Notes: generated by a model from the letters alone, not told the origin. A stretch of DNA of 35,730 nt from Rhodocyclaceae bacterium (GCA_011391215.1 JAABQX010000017.1:1-35730), one strand, 5' to 3'; positions 16,426-27,379 are shown, numbered from the stretch's first letter. A program made the numbers and translations.

Positions 16426-18531
16426 ATGCGCATGAATAATTTACTGGTCGAACTATTTGTCGAAGAGCTGCCGCCCAAGGCACTGAAGAAGCTCGGCGAA
16501 TCCTTTGCCGCGACATTGGCAGCGCATCTCAAATCCAAAGGCCTGATCGACGCTACGGCGATCGCGACACCCTTTGCCTCGCCACGCCGGCTGGCTGCGC
16601 ACGTTACCGGCGTTGCTGACAAGGCCGCCGACAAGGCGGTGCAGCAAAAGCTCATGCCCGTCGCCGTGGCGCTCGACGCTGCCGGCAATGCAACCCCCGC
16701 GCTCTTGAAGAAGCTTGCCGCGCTCGGGGCGGATGCCTCTGTTGTACCCACCCTGAAGCGCGCCATGGACGGCAAGGCGGAAGCCCTGTTCCTCGATAAC
16801 ATCGTGCCCGGCGCGACCCTCGCGGAAGGCTTGCAAGCCGCGCTGGAAGCGGCGTTGAGTGGCCTGCCGATTCCCAAGGTGATGACTTATCAGCTCGCCG
16901 ACGGCTGGAGTTGCGTGAATTTCGTCCGGCCGGCGCACCGTTTGGTCGCGCTGCACGGGGCAGACGTCGTCCCGGTTGCCGTGCTCGGCCTGACGGCCGG
17001 CCGCGAAACGCAGGGCCACCGCTTCGAGGCGGCGCAGCCCGTCGTGACGCTGCGCGATGCCGACAGCTACGCAGCCCAGATGGAAACAGAAGGTGCGGTG
17101 ATTGCCGGCTTTGCCGCGCGCCGTGCCGAAATCGTCCGGCAATTGCAGGCCGCTGCCGCCAAGGAAGGCTTGCAACCCATTGACGACGATGCGTTGCTCG
17201 ACGAGGTGACGGCGCTGGTCGAACGGCCGAACGTGCTGACCTGCCAGTTCGAGCAGGAGTTCCTCGACGTCCCGCAGGAATGCCTGATCCTGACGATGAA
17301 GGCCAACCAGAAGTACTTTCCGTTACTCAAGGAAGGCAAGCTGACCAACAAGTTCCTCGTCGTCAGCAACATCAGCCCGGCCGACCCCAGCGCGGTGATC
17401 GGCGGCAACGAGCGCGTGGTACGCCCGCGTCTCGCCGACGCGAAGTTCTTCTTCGATCAGGATCGCAAGAAGTCGCTGGCCGACCGCATACCCGGCCTCG
17501 CCAAGGTCGTTTATCACAACAAGCTCGGCACGCAGGGAGAGCGCGCCCAGCGCGTCGCGGCCATCGCCAGCGGGATTGGCGAAAAACTCGGGGGCGAAGC
17601 TTTGGCGCACCAGGCCGACCAAGCCGCGTTGCTGTCGAAGGCCGACCTGCTGACCGACATGGTCGGCGAGTTCCCCGAACTGCAAGGCATCATGGGCCGC
17701 TACTATGCCCTGCACGACGGTCTGCCGGCCGAGATTGCCGACGCCATCGAGGATCACTACAAGCCGCGCTTTGCCGGCGACGGGTTGCCGCGCAATCCCG
17801 TCGGTCTCTGCGTTGCACTGGCGGACAAGCTGGAAACGCTGGCTGGCATGTTCGGCATCGGCCAGTTGCCGACTGGCGACAAAGACCCGTTCGCGCTGCG
17901 TCGCCATGCCCTGGGCGTCATCCGCATGTTGATCGAGAAGGATTTGTCCCTGTCGCTGCATGACGTACTTCAGGATGCGACTGCGGCTTTTGCCGGCATC
18001 GACCATTTCAAGGATGCCACGGCGAGCCTCGCCGACTTCATCTACGAGCGCCTCGCCGGCAGCCTGCGCGAGCAGGGCTATTCGGCACTTGAGGTGGAAG
18101 CGGTCGTCAGTCTGCGTCCGCAGCAACTGGGGGACATCCCGAAGCGTCTCGCCGCCGTACGCGCTTTTGCCGCGCTGCCAGAAGCCGCCAGCCTCGCTGC
18201 CGCCAACAAGCGCGTCGGCAATATTCTCAAGAAGGTGGATGGTACCGTCGAGGCGACGGTCAGCGCTGCCCTGCTCAAGGAAGCAGGCGAGATTGCGCTG
18301 CAAGCCGCACTCAACCTGGTGAAACCCACGGCGGACGCCGCTTTTGCTGCCGGCGATTACACGGGCTCGCTCCAGTCCCTGGCGGCACTCAGGGTGCCGG
18401 TCGACGCCTTCTTCGACAGCGTCATGGTGAATGCCGACGATCCGGCGCTGCGCAATAACCGTCTGGGTCTGCTCGCTGTCCTGCATCAGGCCATGAACCA
18501 GGTCGCCGACATTTCCAAACTCAGTGCGTAA
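16426..18531 (+). CDS. glyS: Glycine--tRNA ligase beta subunit
   Basis: The 701-residue beta subunit, which binds tRNA-Gly and is needed for aminoacylation with GlyQ. The N-terminus LLVELFVEELPPKALKKLGESF is diagnostic. Further conserved blocks are ILTMKANQKYFPL, VVSNISPADP, GNERVVRPRLADAKFFFDQDRKKSL and a C-terminal DALR-like anticodon-binding region (PVDAFFDSVMVNADDPALRNNRLGLL). Full length for the family. A GAAGG sequence about ten bases upstream supports ATG 16426; a second in-frame ATG at 16432 is possible. gmhB follows after 8 bp. Confidence 0.98.
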   Translation: MRMNNLLVELFVEELPPKALKKLGESFAATLAAHLKSKGLIDATAIATPFASPRRLAAHVTGVADKAADKAVQQKLMPVAVALDAAGNATPALLKKLAALGADASVVPTLKRAMDGKAEALFLDNIVPGATLAEGLQAALEAALSGLPIPKVMTYQLADGWSCVNFVRPAHRLVALHGADVVPVAVLGLTAGRETQGHRFEAAQPVVTLRDADSYAAQMETEGAVIAGFAARRAEIVRQLQAAAAKEGLQPIDDDALLDEVTALVERPNVLTCQFEQEFLDVPQECLILTMKANQKYFPLLKEGKLTNKFLVVSNISPADPSAVIGGNERVVRPRLADAKFFFDQDRKKSLADRIPGLAKVVYHNKLGTQGERAQRVAAIASGIGEKLGGEALAHQADQAALLSKADLLTDMVGEFPELQGIMGRYYALHDGLPAEIADAIEDHYKPRFAGDGLPRNPVGLCVALADKLETLAGMFGIGQLPTGDKDPFALRRHALGVIRMLIEKDLSLSLHDVLQDATAAFAGIDHFKDATASLADFIYERLAGSLREQGYSALEVEAVVSLRPQQLGDIPKRLAAVRAFAALPEAASLAAANKRVGNILKKVDGTVEATVSAALLKEAGEIALQAALNLVKPTADAAFAAGDYTGSLQSLAALRVPVDAFFDSVMVNADDPALRNNRLGLLAVLHQAMNQVADISKLSA

Positions 18532-18539
18532 ATGAGCTC

Positions 18540-19073
18540 ATGAAACTCATCATCCTCGACCGCGACGGCGTCATCAACCAGGATTCCGACCTCTACATCA
18601 AGTCGCCGGAAGAGTGGATTCCCCTGCCCGGCAGCCTGGAGGCGATCGCCCGCCTCAACCAGTGGGGCTATCGCATCGTGGTGTGCACCAACCAGTCGGG
18701 CATCGGCCGGGGTCTGTTCGGCATGGATGTGTTGAACGCGATCCACGACAAGATGATCAAGGCGGCGTCCCACGCCGGCGGCACCATCGACGCCATTTTC
18801 TTCTGTCCGCACACCAATGCCGACAACTGCGATTGCCGCAAACCCAAACCCGGCATGCTGCGCGAGATCGGCACGCGCTACAACGTCGACCTGACCGGCG
18901 TACCGGTGATTGGCGATTCGCTGCGCGACCTGCAATCCGCCCGCGCGGCCGGCGCCCAGCCGATGCTCGTCCTTACCGGCAAGGGCAAGAAAACCAAGCT
19001 CGACCCGGATCTGCCTGAGGGCACGCTGATCTTTGCCGACCTCGCCGCCGCCGTGAAAAAACTTACCGCATGA
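18540..19073 (+). CDS. gmhB: D-glycero-beta-D-manno-heptose-1,7-bisphosphate 7-phosphatase
   Basis: A 177-residue HAD-family phosphatase of LPS heptose synthesis, removing the 7-phosphate from heptose bisphosphate. The HAD nucleophile motif is LDRDGVIN (D7, D9), followed by CTNQSGIGRG. The zinc loop that marks GmhB/HisB-N is complete (C89, H91, C97, C99 in CPHTNADNCDCRKPKPGM), and the final acidic motif is IGDSLRDL. It implies an LPS with heptose core. Overlaps plsC by 4 bp (ATGA) and follows glyS closely, an order common in betaproteobacteria. Confidence 0.95.
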   Translation: MKLIILDRDGVINQDSDLYIKSPEEWIPLPGSLEAIARLNQWGYRIVVCTNQSGIGRGLFGMDVLNAIHDKMIKAASHAGGTIDAIFFCPHTNADNCDCRKPKPGMLREIGTRYNVDLTGVPVIGDSLRDLQSARAAGAQPMLVLTGKGKKTKLDPDLPEGTLIFADLAAAVKKLTA

Positions 19074-19825
19074 TCTTCCTGCGTTCCCTGCTGTTTATGC
19101 TGGCGATGCTGATTACCACGCCGCTGATCGTACTGGCGCTGCTGGGGGTGTTCTGGTTGCCGTCCCGCCAGCGCCGACTTTTCGTCATGCCCTGGGTACG
19201 GCTGGTGATGTGGCTGATCCGCCACCTGCTGGGCATCGAGTATCGCGTGCTGGGTGCGGAAAACATTCCGGCCACGCCCTGCGTGATCCTGTGCAAACAC
19301 CAGTCGGCGTGGGAAACCTTTGCCCTGCAGGTGATCTTTCCGCTGACCTCGTTCGTCTACAAACGGGAACTGCACTGGCTGCCCTTCTTTGGCTGGGGCC
19401 TCAAGCTGATGCCCTTCGTCGGTATCGATCGCGGCTCCGGCAAGGAGGCACTGCGGCAGGTGGCTGAGCGCGGCAAACAGCGGCTGGCCGAGGGCTATAA
19501 CGTGGTGATCTTTCCAGAAGGCACGCGCGTTGCGCCGGGAGAGCAGCGAAAGTTCAAAATCGGCGGCGCCTGGCTGGCCATCAAGGCCGGTGCGCCGGTG
19601 TTGCCGGTCGCCCTCAATTCCGGCGAATGCTGGCGCCGCCAGGCTTTCATCAAGACCCCCGGCCTGGTCACCGTCAGCATCGGTCCCATCATCGACCCGA
19701 CCGGTAAGAAGCTCGAAGCGGTCAACAGCGCAGCCGAACAGTGGATCCAGGCTGAAATGCGCCATATCAGTCCACATTACTACGCACATGACACCCCGGA
19801 ATCCACAACTAGCGCTACGGCTTGA
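19070..19825 (+). CDS. plsC: 1-acyl-sn-glycerol-3-phosphate acyltransferase (PlsC family)
   Basis: A 251-residue membrane-bound lysophospholipid acyltransferase, expected to make phosphatidic acid. An N-terminal membrane helix (about 5-30) is followed by the acyltransferase domain. The catalytic HX4D block appears as H77-QSAW-E82 (KHQSAWETF), a Glu variant common in this subfamily. FPEGTR is at 148-153 and GAPVLPVALNSG follows. The enzyme could act on lyso-PA or another lysolipid; the sequence does not settle this. Dispersed-repeat copy 8, the perfect consensus, encodes LPSRQRRLF (about 30-38) just after the membrane helix, with no obvious length change from relatives. The 3' end overlaps the next gene by 38 bp. 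Confidence 0.9.
   Translation: MIFLRSLLFMLAMLITTPLIVLALLGVFWLPSRQRRLFVMPWVRLVMWLIRHLLGIEYRVLGAENIPATPCVILCKHQSAWETFALQVIFPLTSFVYKRELHWLPFFGWGLKLMPFVGIDRGSGKEALRQVAERGKQRLAEGYNVVIFPEGTRVAPGEQRKFKIGGAWLAIKAGAPVLPVALNSGECWRRQAFIKTPGLVTVSIGPIIDPTGKKLEAVNSAAEQWIQAEMRHISPHYYAHDTPESTTSATA
19159..19182 (+). repeat. Dispersed 24-bp repeat, copy 8 (plsC), consensus
   Basis: Reads GCCGTCCCGCC then AGCGCCGACTTTT, the exact consensus of the family. Sense orientation, encoding P-S-R-Q-R-R-L-F just after the first membrane segment of PlsC; this is a different reading frame from copies 2, 3 and 6. Confidence 0.93.
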
Positions 19826-20261
19826 GGCGGACAAGCCCGATAGCGACGGGTGCTGGCGCGCCGGTGGTGCTGTCGGCTATCTGGGCGGTACGCTGACCCT
19901 GGTGCTGGATACTTCCTGCCGCGAGCCGACGCGCATGGCCGATGAACTGCACCTGCCCCTGCCGCCGGCGGCGCGCCCGCGCCAGATATGCGATGCCGCC
20001 GAAAGCTGGCTGCGCGACGAGGCACTGCGCAACTTCGCTGCGATCGTTGCACAAAAGTCGGCGCTGACAGGACGGCAAGCACCCCCTATCGTGCTGGCGT
20101 TCGGCAAGCGTAGCGACTGGGTGCGTGTCGAGAATCAAACGCTACGCTGTCACTGGCGTCTTATCGAACAATCCTTGCCCGTCATCGAACAGGTGCTGGG
20201 TCGCGCGCTGGCCAGGCTACAGCCGGCGACGGTCTGCGACGATCTGTTTGCCCTGGTGTGA
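19788..20261 (+). CDS. Unknown protein between plsC and a YgjP-type peptidase gene
   Basis: A 157-residue protein I do not recognise. I start it at ATG 19788, where the sequence becomes protein-like (MTPRNPQLALRLEAD); upstream of this the frame is only the shadow of plsC. Visible features are GGAVGYLGGTLTLVLD, a Pro-rich segment LPLPPAARPRQI, and a C-terminal helical part RLIEQSLPVIEQVLGRALARL. No signal peptide, membrane helix or metal motif. It overlaps plsC by 38 bp and touches the next gene as TGATG, so all three are probably translated together. Dispersed-repeat copy 9 lies in the middle (QKSALTGRQ), in antisense orientation. Function unknown; the coupling suggests a link to the peptidase. 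Confidence 0.65.
   Translation: MTPRNPQLALRLEADKPDSDGCWRAGGAVGYLGGTLTLVLDTSCREPTRMADELHLPLPPAARPRQICDAAESWLRDEALRNFAAIVAQKSALTGRQAPPIVLAFGKRSDWVRVENQTLRCHWRLIEQSLPVIEQVLGRALARLQPATVCDDLFALV
20053..20076 (-). repeat. Dispersed 24-bp repeat, copy 9 (unknown gene)
   Basis: The minus strand reads GCCGTCCTGTC then AGCGCCGACTTTT, two mismatches from consensus. Antisense to its host gene, encoding K-S-A-L-T-G-R on the coding strand. Confidence 0.88.
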
Positions 20262-21016
20262 TGCTCAAACAACTCGAACTGTTCCGCTGGCCGCAACTGT
20301 TCGGCGGATTCATCAGTAGCGCGGCCAAGCCCTATCACTTGATACTTTCCGGCCGCATCGTCAGCTATGAATTACGCCGCGACCGCCGCCGCTTGTCGAT
20401 GCGCATCGACGAACGCGGCTTGCACGTCGGCGCGCCGCGCGCGCTTCCAGTCGGCGAAATCGAGGCCTTCATCAAAAGTCATGGCGACTGGGTGCTGCAA
20501 AAACTCGATGAACTCGTCAATCGTGCAGTGCCGCGTCATCTGCCGATTCATGACGGGGCGCGCCTGCCGGTGCTGGGGGATGAAGTGGCAGTAAGGGTTA
20601 CGGCGGGGCGCAATCGCGGGTTCTGGAAGCCGGATGAACTCTGGCTTGCCGCACGGCCGAACGCCGATCTGGCAGCACTGGCGCGGCGAGCCTTGCAGCG
20701 GCGGGCAATGGAACATTTTTCACCGCGACTGGCAGCGGCCGTGGCGCAAATCGGCAAACCCGTACCCCCTCTCGTTCTCAGTTCGGCGCGCACACGTTGG
20801 GGAAGTTGTAGCGTGCGCAGCGGTATCCGCCTCAACTGGCGCCTGATCCATCTCCCTGCGCCGCTAATCGACTACGTGATCGCCCATGAGGCAGCGCATC
20901 TGGTCGAAATGAACCACAGCCCACGCTTCTGGTCTGTGGTGGGGTTATTGTGCCCCGACTGGCAGAATGCGCGCGGTGAACTCAAACGGCAGGGCGCCAG
21001 CCTGCCACTGATTTAA
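20261..21016 (+). CDS. YgjP-like (DUF45/M48-type) zinc metallopeptidase
   Basis: A 251-residue putative metal-dependent hydrolase of the YgjP/WLM-like group. The HExxH motif is H209-EAAH213, followed by a third ligand region VEMNHSPRFW (H219), and ARTRWGSCSVRSGIRLNWRLIHLP before it is the family hallmark. I choose ATG 20261, which overlaps the previous stop as TGATG; an in-frame GTG three bases upstream is possible. The substrates of this family are not established. It ends the long plus-strand run and converges on the cyclase-hemerythrin gene with a 49-bp gap that holds only a weak GATTC/GAATC inverted repeat. Confidence 0.9.
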   Translation: MLKQLELFRWPQLFGGFISSAAKPYHLILSGRIVSYELRRDRRRLSMRIDERGLHVGAPRALPVGEIEAFIKSHGDWVLQKLDELVNRAVPRHLPIHDGARLPVLGDEVAVRVTAGRNRGFWKPDELWLAARPNADLAALARRALQRRAMEHFSPRLAAAVAQIGKPVPPLVLSSARTRWGSCSVRSGIRLNWRLIHLPAPLIDYVIAHEAAHLVEMNHSPRFWSVVGLLCPDWQNARGELKRQGASLPLI

Positions 21017-21065
21017 TCTTTGCGGCTCAGGGGGTTGCCGGGATGATTCTAATGAATCGACTCTG

Positions 21066-22517
21066 TCAGGCGGAACCGTCCGGCGTCAGGCGTCCGATCA
21101 AATAGCGTTGCAGGTGGCGGTCGGTAATGCTGATGTGGCTGATGAACCAGTCAAGCAGCAGAAACTGGCAGCGGAAGGCCAGGCGCAACGGGGCAGTATT
21201 GGCATCATGGATCTCGGCGGCGAGCGTTTCAAGAAATTCACGAAACTTTTGGTGCTGCTGACGGTGCTCGGCGAACGGTGACTGAGGATAGCCGTGCGCT
21301 TCCATCATGCGTTCCTCAGACTCGAAATGCTCCGTCGTCAATTCGAGCAGTTTCATCGCCAATTGTTCAGCAGCACTGGACGAATCATGTTGCAGGGCTT
21401 CGGAAAGCGCGACGATGTGACTGAAGATTACCTGGTGCATCTCATCCAGGCCGGGAAAGTCGAGCAGGTATTCCTGGCGCCAGTGGGTGGCGCTGTCGGT
21501 CTCGCCCGCATCACCCGGATGGATGCGATTGGCCTGACGGCAACGTTGCCAGTAAACGGCTGCCGGCGTATCGCCAGGATTGTGTTCCAGGCAGTCACTG
21601 AAGAGCGTCAGCGCATCTTCCATGCGGCGGAAATGATAGTGGGCAAGTGCATCCTCGAAGGTGTCACGACTGACCAACTTGGCTGCCTTCAGCGGCGCGG
21701 GATCGGCATCGAATACTTCGTAAATCGACTGCGCCAGGTGCTTGCCGCGTACCCGCACGCGGTCGATGAAACGGATCGAAAAATCGGTGGAATGACGGAT
21801 ACTGTTGAGCGTATGCTGCGTAATCAGGATCGGTGTCTGGTACGTTTTGGTCAGCGTCTCGACACGCGAGGCGAGGTTGACCGCATCGCTGATGACGGTG
21901 ACCTCCATGCGGTTGCTGCCGCCGATGACGCCCAGCATCAGCAGGCCGGAATTCATGCCGATGCCGATATGGACATCACTGCCGGAACGCCGCTCCGGAT
22001 TTTCGAGAGGCAGTTCGTTTTGCCTTACGGAGCGCTGTGCGTTGAACTGGTCGAGTTCGGCCAGCATACCCAGCGCACCGCGCAGGGCGTCGTCGCCACG
22101 CGCCGGAAACAGCGCCATCACGGAGTCGCCGATGTATTTGTCGATGAAGCCGCCGTGTGCCAGCACCACGGGTTCCATGAAGCTCAGGTAGTCGTTGATG
22201 AAATCGAAGCACTGCTGCGGCGACATGCGCTCCGACATCGAGGCGAAACCGCGAATGTCGGAAAACAGGATCGTCATCTTCTTCTCGGCCTGGTTGCCCC
22301 AGTCGACATCGAGGATACTTTCCTTGCCCAGCAATTGCAGGAGCTGCGGGGGAACGAAACGCGAATATGCCGCCTGAACCTGCGTCAGGCGCTTCTCGAG
22401 CCCCTGGCACGTGGCAATTTCCGCCTCCAGCCGCGCACGCATGCGCCGCAGCTCATCATCGGCATTGGTCTCTAACGGTGAGGGAATATTGACACCGGTG
22501 GCAGTCATTCTGCGCAT
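21066..22517 (-). CDS. Class III adenylate/guanylate cyclase fused to C-terminal hemerythrin domain
   Basis: A 483-residue cytosolic sensor cyclase. A short coiled coil (about 17-55) precedes a class III cyclase domain (about 70-270): metal Asp 87 in LFSDIRGFASMSE and Asp 131 in DKYIGDSVMALF, substrate-selecting Lys 127 and Asp 211, and N214/R218 in SDAVNLASRVE. The Lys/Asp pair favours ATP, so cAMP is the likely product. A helical TPR-like linker (about 280-330) leads to a hemerythrin domain (about 345-475) with all seven di-iron ligands: H361, H397, E401, H418, H422, H461, D466. This implies control of nucleotide synthesis by O2 or redox. The start is ATG 22517; TTG 22538 and ATG 22508 are alternatives. 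Confidence 0.93.
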   Translation of the reverse strand: MRRMTATGVNIPSPLETNADDELRRMRARLEAEIATCQGLEKRLTQVQAAYSRFVPPQLLQLLGKESILDVDWGNQAEKKMTILFSDIRGFASMSERMSPQQCFDFINDYLSFMEPVVLAHGGFIDKYIGDSVMALFPARGDDALRGALGMLAELDQFNAQRSVRQNELPLENPERRSGSDVHIGIGMNSGLLMLGVIGGSNRMEVTVISDAVNLASRVETLTKTYQTPILITQHTLNSIRHSTDFSIRFIDRVRVRGKHLAQSIYEVFDADPAPLKAAKLVSRDTFEDALAHYHFRRMEDALTLFSDCLEHNPGDTPAAVYWQRCRQANRIHPGDAGETDSATHWRQEYLLDFPGLDEMHQVIFSHIVALSEALQHDSSSAAEQLAMKLLELTTEHFESEERMMEAHGYPQSPFAEHRQQHQKFREFLETLAAEIHDANTAPLRLAFRCQFLLLDWFISHISITDRHLQRYLIGRLTPDGSA

Positions 22518-22554
22518 TGTATTAAAAGCGCGTACCAATGGCGCAGGTTAAATT

Positions 22555-22631
22555 TGGTGGGCCCGCACGGACTTGAACCGTGGACCAAAGGATTATGAGT
22601 CCTCTGCTCTAACCAACTGAGCTACAGGCCC
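22555..22631 (-). tRNA. ileX: tRNA-Ile2 (CAU anticodon, lysidine type)
   Basis: A 77-nt cloverleaf on the minus strand with encoded CCA. The 5' end is GGGCCTG and the 3' acceptor strand CGGGCCC plus A-CCA. The anticodon loop is CTCATAA, giving CAU. I call Ile2 rather than elongator Met because the acceptor stem has C4-G69 and C5-G68, the pairs recognised by TilS in E. coli tRNA-Ile2, and because the variable/T region (TTTGGTC, GGTTCAAGTCC) follows Ile2. C34 would become lysidine to read AUA. It lies directly downstream of rpoD, as in many betaproteobacteria. Confidence 0.9.
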
Positions 22632-22636
22632 GCAAT

Positions 22637-22660
22637 CTGGTAGGGGTAAGCCCCCACCAG
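22637..22660 (-). terminator. Strong hairpin between rpoD and tRNA-Ile2
   Basis: On the minus strand CTGGTGGGGG, a CTTA loop, then CCCCTACCAG gives a stem of about ten pairs with one G-U. It lies 13 bp after the rpoD stop and 5 bp before the tRNA 5' end. There is no U-run after it, so it may be a 3'-stability or RNase processing structure releasing the tRNA rather than a full intrinsic terminator. Confidence 0.55.
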
Positions 22661-22673
22661 ACTGGATGAAACT

Positions 22674-25031
<2,358 letters not shown>

Positions 25032-25062
25032 GGGCTCGACTCGGATCGCGGCAAAACGCGTA

Positions 25063-25068
25063 ATTATA
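25063..25068 (-). promoter_or_regulatory. Candidate -10 box for rpoD
   Basis: A perfect TATAAT on the minus strand in the 46-bp gap between dnaG and rpoD, 31 bp before the rpoD start codon. No good -35 box is seen at the right distance (it would lie in the dnaG 3' end), so this is a possible internal promoter only. Confidence 0.4.
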
Positions 25069-25077
25069 CACGCATTA

Positions 25078-26811
25078 TCAAGCCCTTTTGCGGGCGAGCA
25101 GGTCGGCGAGAGACTGTCGCTCTGCGGGCGATAACACCCCCTGCCGTGCCTTGGCGTTCAAGTCTTCAATCTGCAGCTTCAGGTTCTGCGCGCGCAGGCG
25201 CTCGATAGTATCGATGAAAACGGCCTCCTGCTCACCCTCCTCGCCCGCGCTTTCCTCAATTTGCCCGGAAACCAGGGCAATCACCTCTTCATGTGGGCTG
25301 CCGCGAAAATATTCGATTAACAGACCAAGGTTGCCGGCCGGCAGGGCTGCATGTTCAATGGCATCCGCCACGGCCAGCAAGGCGGCGCCTTCTGCATTGT
25401 CCTGGGCGATCAGCTCAAGCGGCAGCCGGGCGGCGCGTTCCGGGCGACGCAGCACAGTGACGAGCAGCGTACGTTCCAGCGCATGCGGGGCGGGGCGCAG
25501 GCGATTTTTCGGCGGGGCAGGACGGCCACGCGCCGGGGATTTGAGTCCGCATTGGCTTTCCACTTCGGCGGAACTGAGGGCGGCGGCTTCGGCAATCGCC
25601 CGGGTCAATTGCAGGCGCAACAGCGGGGCAGCCAGTTTTATCAGATACGGCTTGGCCTCATGCACGAGCCGGGCTCGCCCTTCGGCATTCGACAGATCGG
25701 CGCCCGACTTGAGTTCGCGCAGGAGGAACTCTGTCAGCGTGGTCGGCTGTGCAGCCAGACGCCTGAAAGCTTCCATGCCCTCTGCGCGCACAAAACTATC
25801 CGGATCATGCTCGGCCGGCAGGAAGATGAAGCCAACCAACTTGTCGTCAGCAAGAACGTCCAGACTGGCTTCGAGCGCACGCCAGGCGGCCTTGCGGCCG
25901 GCATTGTCGCCGTCGAAACAAAACACCACCTGGCTGGCCTGACGCAGCAATTTGCGCACATGCGTCGAGGTCGTGGCAGTCCCCAGCGTGGCCACCGCAT
26001 TACCGATGCCGAACTGAGCGAGAGCAACGACATCCATGTAACCCTCGACAACGATGACGCGGTCTTCGGTATGAATCGCCTGGCGCGCCTGTGGCAGGCC
26101 ATAGACTTCCTCACCCTTGTGGAACAAGGGGGTTTCCGGAGAGTTTAAGTACTTGGGTTCTCCTTGCCCCAATACCCGTCCGCCAAAGCCGATGACGTTG
26201 GCGCGCTGATCGAGGATGGGAAACATGATGCGATCGCGGAAGCGGTCATAGCGCCGGCCCTGCTCGTTGTCGATCACCAGTCCGCACTCGGCCAGCGCCG
26301 GGCTGGAATAGTCATCGAAGACCCGTTGCAGTCCCTGCCAGTCATCCGGGGCGTAACCAAGACCATACCGAGCCGCGATTTCACCGGTCAGACCGCGCCC
26401 CTTGAGGTAGTCGATGGCAACAGGGCTGGCCTTGAGCTGGTCCTTGTAGAAGCGCGCCGCGAGCGCCATGCGCTCGGTGAGTGGCGCCTGACGGGATTTC
26501 TGTTGCGCGTGAGCGCCAACCTCGCGCGGCACCGGCATGCCGAGGTGATTGGCGAGATCTTCCACCGCCTCGATAAAGCCGAGTCCGGCATATTGCATGA
26601 CAAAGCCGATGGCGCTACCGTGGGCCCCGCAGCCGAAGCAGTGATAGAACTGCTTGGCCGGACTGACGGTAAAGGAAGGGCTTTTTTCCGAATGGAAGGG
26701 ACAACAGGCCTGGTAGTTGGCGCCGGCCTTCTTGAGCTGGACGTAGCGTTCAACGACATCGACGATATCGATACGCGCCAGCAATTCCTGGATGAATGAC
26801 TCGGGGATCAC
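25078..26811 (-). CDS. dnaG: DNA primase
   Basis: A 577-residue replicative primase. An N-terminal CHC2 zinc-binding domain (C37, H40, C58, C61 in CCPFH...HCFGCG), an RNA polymerase/TOPRIM core (E256 in [10 protein letters not shown]300 and D302 in FCFDGDNAG) and a C-terminal helicase-binding region (about 440-577). The start codon is GTG at 26811 (GTG-ATC-CCC), giving the usual [11 protein letters not shown]; an overlapping ATG just upstream is out of frame. It follows yqeY by 19 bp and precedes rpoD by 46 bp in the macromolecular-synthesis cluster, linking translation, replication and transcription initiation. Confidence 0.97.
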   Translation of the reverse strand: MIPESFIQELLARIDIVDVVERYVQLKKAGANYQACCPFHSEKSPSFTVSPAKQFYHCFGCGAHGSAIGFVMQYAGLGFIEAVEDLANHLGMPVPREVGAHAQQKSRQAPLTERMALAARFYKDQLKASPVAIDYLKGRGLTGEIAARYGLGYAPDDWQGLQRVFDDYSSPALAECGLVIDNEQGRRYDRFRDRIMFPILDQRANVIGFGGRVLGQGEPKYLNSPETPLFHKGEEVYGLPQARQAIHTEDRVIVVEGYMDVVALAQFGIGNAVATLGTATTSTHVRKLLRQASQVVFCFDGDNAGRKAAWRALEASLDVLADDKLVGFIFLPAEHDPDSFVRAEGMEAFRRLAAQPTTLTEFLLRELKSGADLSNAEGRARLVHEAKPYLIKLAAPLLRLQLTRAIAEAAALSSAEVESQCGLKSPARGRPAPPKNRLRPAPHALERTLLVTVLRRPERAARLPLELIAQDNAEGAALLAVADAIEHAALPAGNLGLLIEYFRGSPHEEVIALVSGQIEESAGEEGEQEAVFIDTIERLRAQNLKLQIEDLNAKARQGVLSPAERQSLADLLARKRA

Positions 26812-26830
26812 ACGGGCATTATGCGCGCGA

Positions 26831-27280
26831 TCATGCGCCGGCCAGCTTGGCCTTCACCAGCTTGGAAACCTCACCCATATCGGCGCGGCCAGCAATCTGC
26901 GGCTTTACCAGCGCCATCACCTTGCCCATGTCGGCGGGCGCTTGCGCACCGGAATCGGCGACGGCCTTGGCGACGATTGCCGCTACTTCATCCGCGCTCA
27001 TCGCTTGCGGCATATAGGCCATCAGTACTTCGACCTCGAATTTTTCGACATCAGCCAGATCCTGGCGCTTGGCAGCCTCGTACTGGGTGATTGAATCCTT
27101 GCGCTGCTTGAGCATTTTTTCGATGACGGCGATCACCTGTGCATCGTCCAGTTCGATGCGTTCATCGACCTCGCGCTGCTTGATGGCGGCCAGCAGCAGG
27201 CGGATGGCGCCGAGGCGCACAGTTTCCTTCGCCTTCATGGCGAGCTTCATGTCTTCGGTGATGCGGGCTTTCAGCGACAT
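26831..27280 (-). CDS. yqeY: YqeY/GatB-like tRNA amidotransferase-related protein
   Basis: A 149-residue protein with the GatB/YqeY fold found in tail domains of tRNA amidotransferases. Typical sequence: MSLKARITEDMKLAMKAKETVRLGAIRLLLAAIKQREVDER, then YEAAKRQDLADVEKFEVEVLMAYMPQAM, and the C-terminal DMGKVMALVKPQIAGRADMGEVSKLVK. Its function is not firmly known, but it sits between rpsU and dnaG in many bacteria. The start at ATG 27280 has an excellent AGGAGA Shine-Dalgarno; the longer frame to 27322 runs into the upstream terminator hairpin. No catalytic motif is evident. Confidence 0.95.
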   Translation of the reverse strand: MSLKARITEDMKLAMKAKETVRLGAIRLLLAAIKQREVDERIELDDAQVIAVIEKMLKQRKDSITQYEAAKRQDLADVEKFEVEVLMAYMPQAMSADEVAAIVAKAVADSGAQAPADMGKVMALVKPQIAGRADMGEVSKLVKAKLAGA

Positions 27281-27303
27281 GCATTTCTCCTGATTCAGAA
27301 ACG

Positions 27304-27335
27304 ACAAAACCGCCCGCGGCACTGACCGGGGCGGT
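27304..27335 (-). terminator. Intrinsic terminator/attenuator between rpsU and yqeY
   Basis: On the minus strand a perfect 7-bp stem ACCGCCC/GGGCGGT with a 13-base loop, followed directly by TTTTGTC. It lies about 45 bp after the rpsU stop and ends about 24 bp before the yqeY start. A partial terminator here would make S21 in excess over DnaG and RpoD, as is known for the E. coli rpsU-dnaG gap. Confidence 0.75.
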
Positions 27336-27379
27336 ATCGACTGCTGGCGCCTGCAAAAAAACTCAGGCTGCCAGGAAAA

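Noticed and set aside
21294-22475. 393-codon open frame opposite the cyclase-hemerythrin gene
   Set aside because: Shadow; all catalytic and metal residues are on the minus-strand product.
22555-22631. Elongator tRNA-Met annotation
   Set aside because: The CAU anticodon fits, but acceptor pairs C4-G69/C5-G68 and the T-arm point to tRNA-Ile2.
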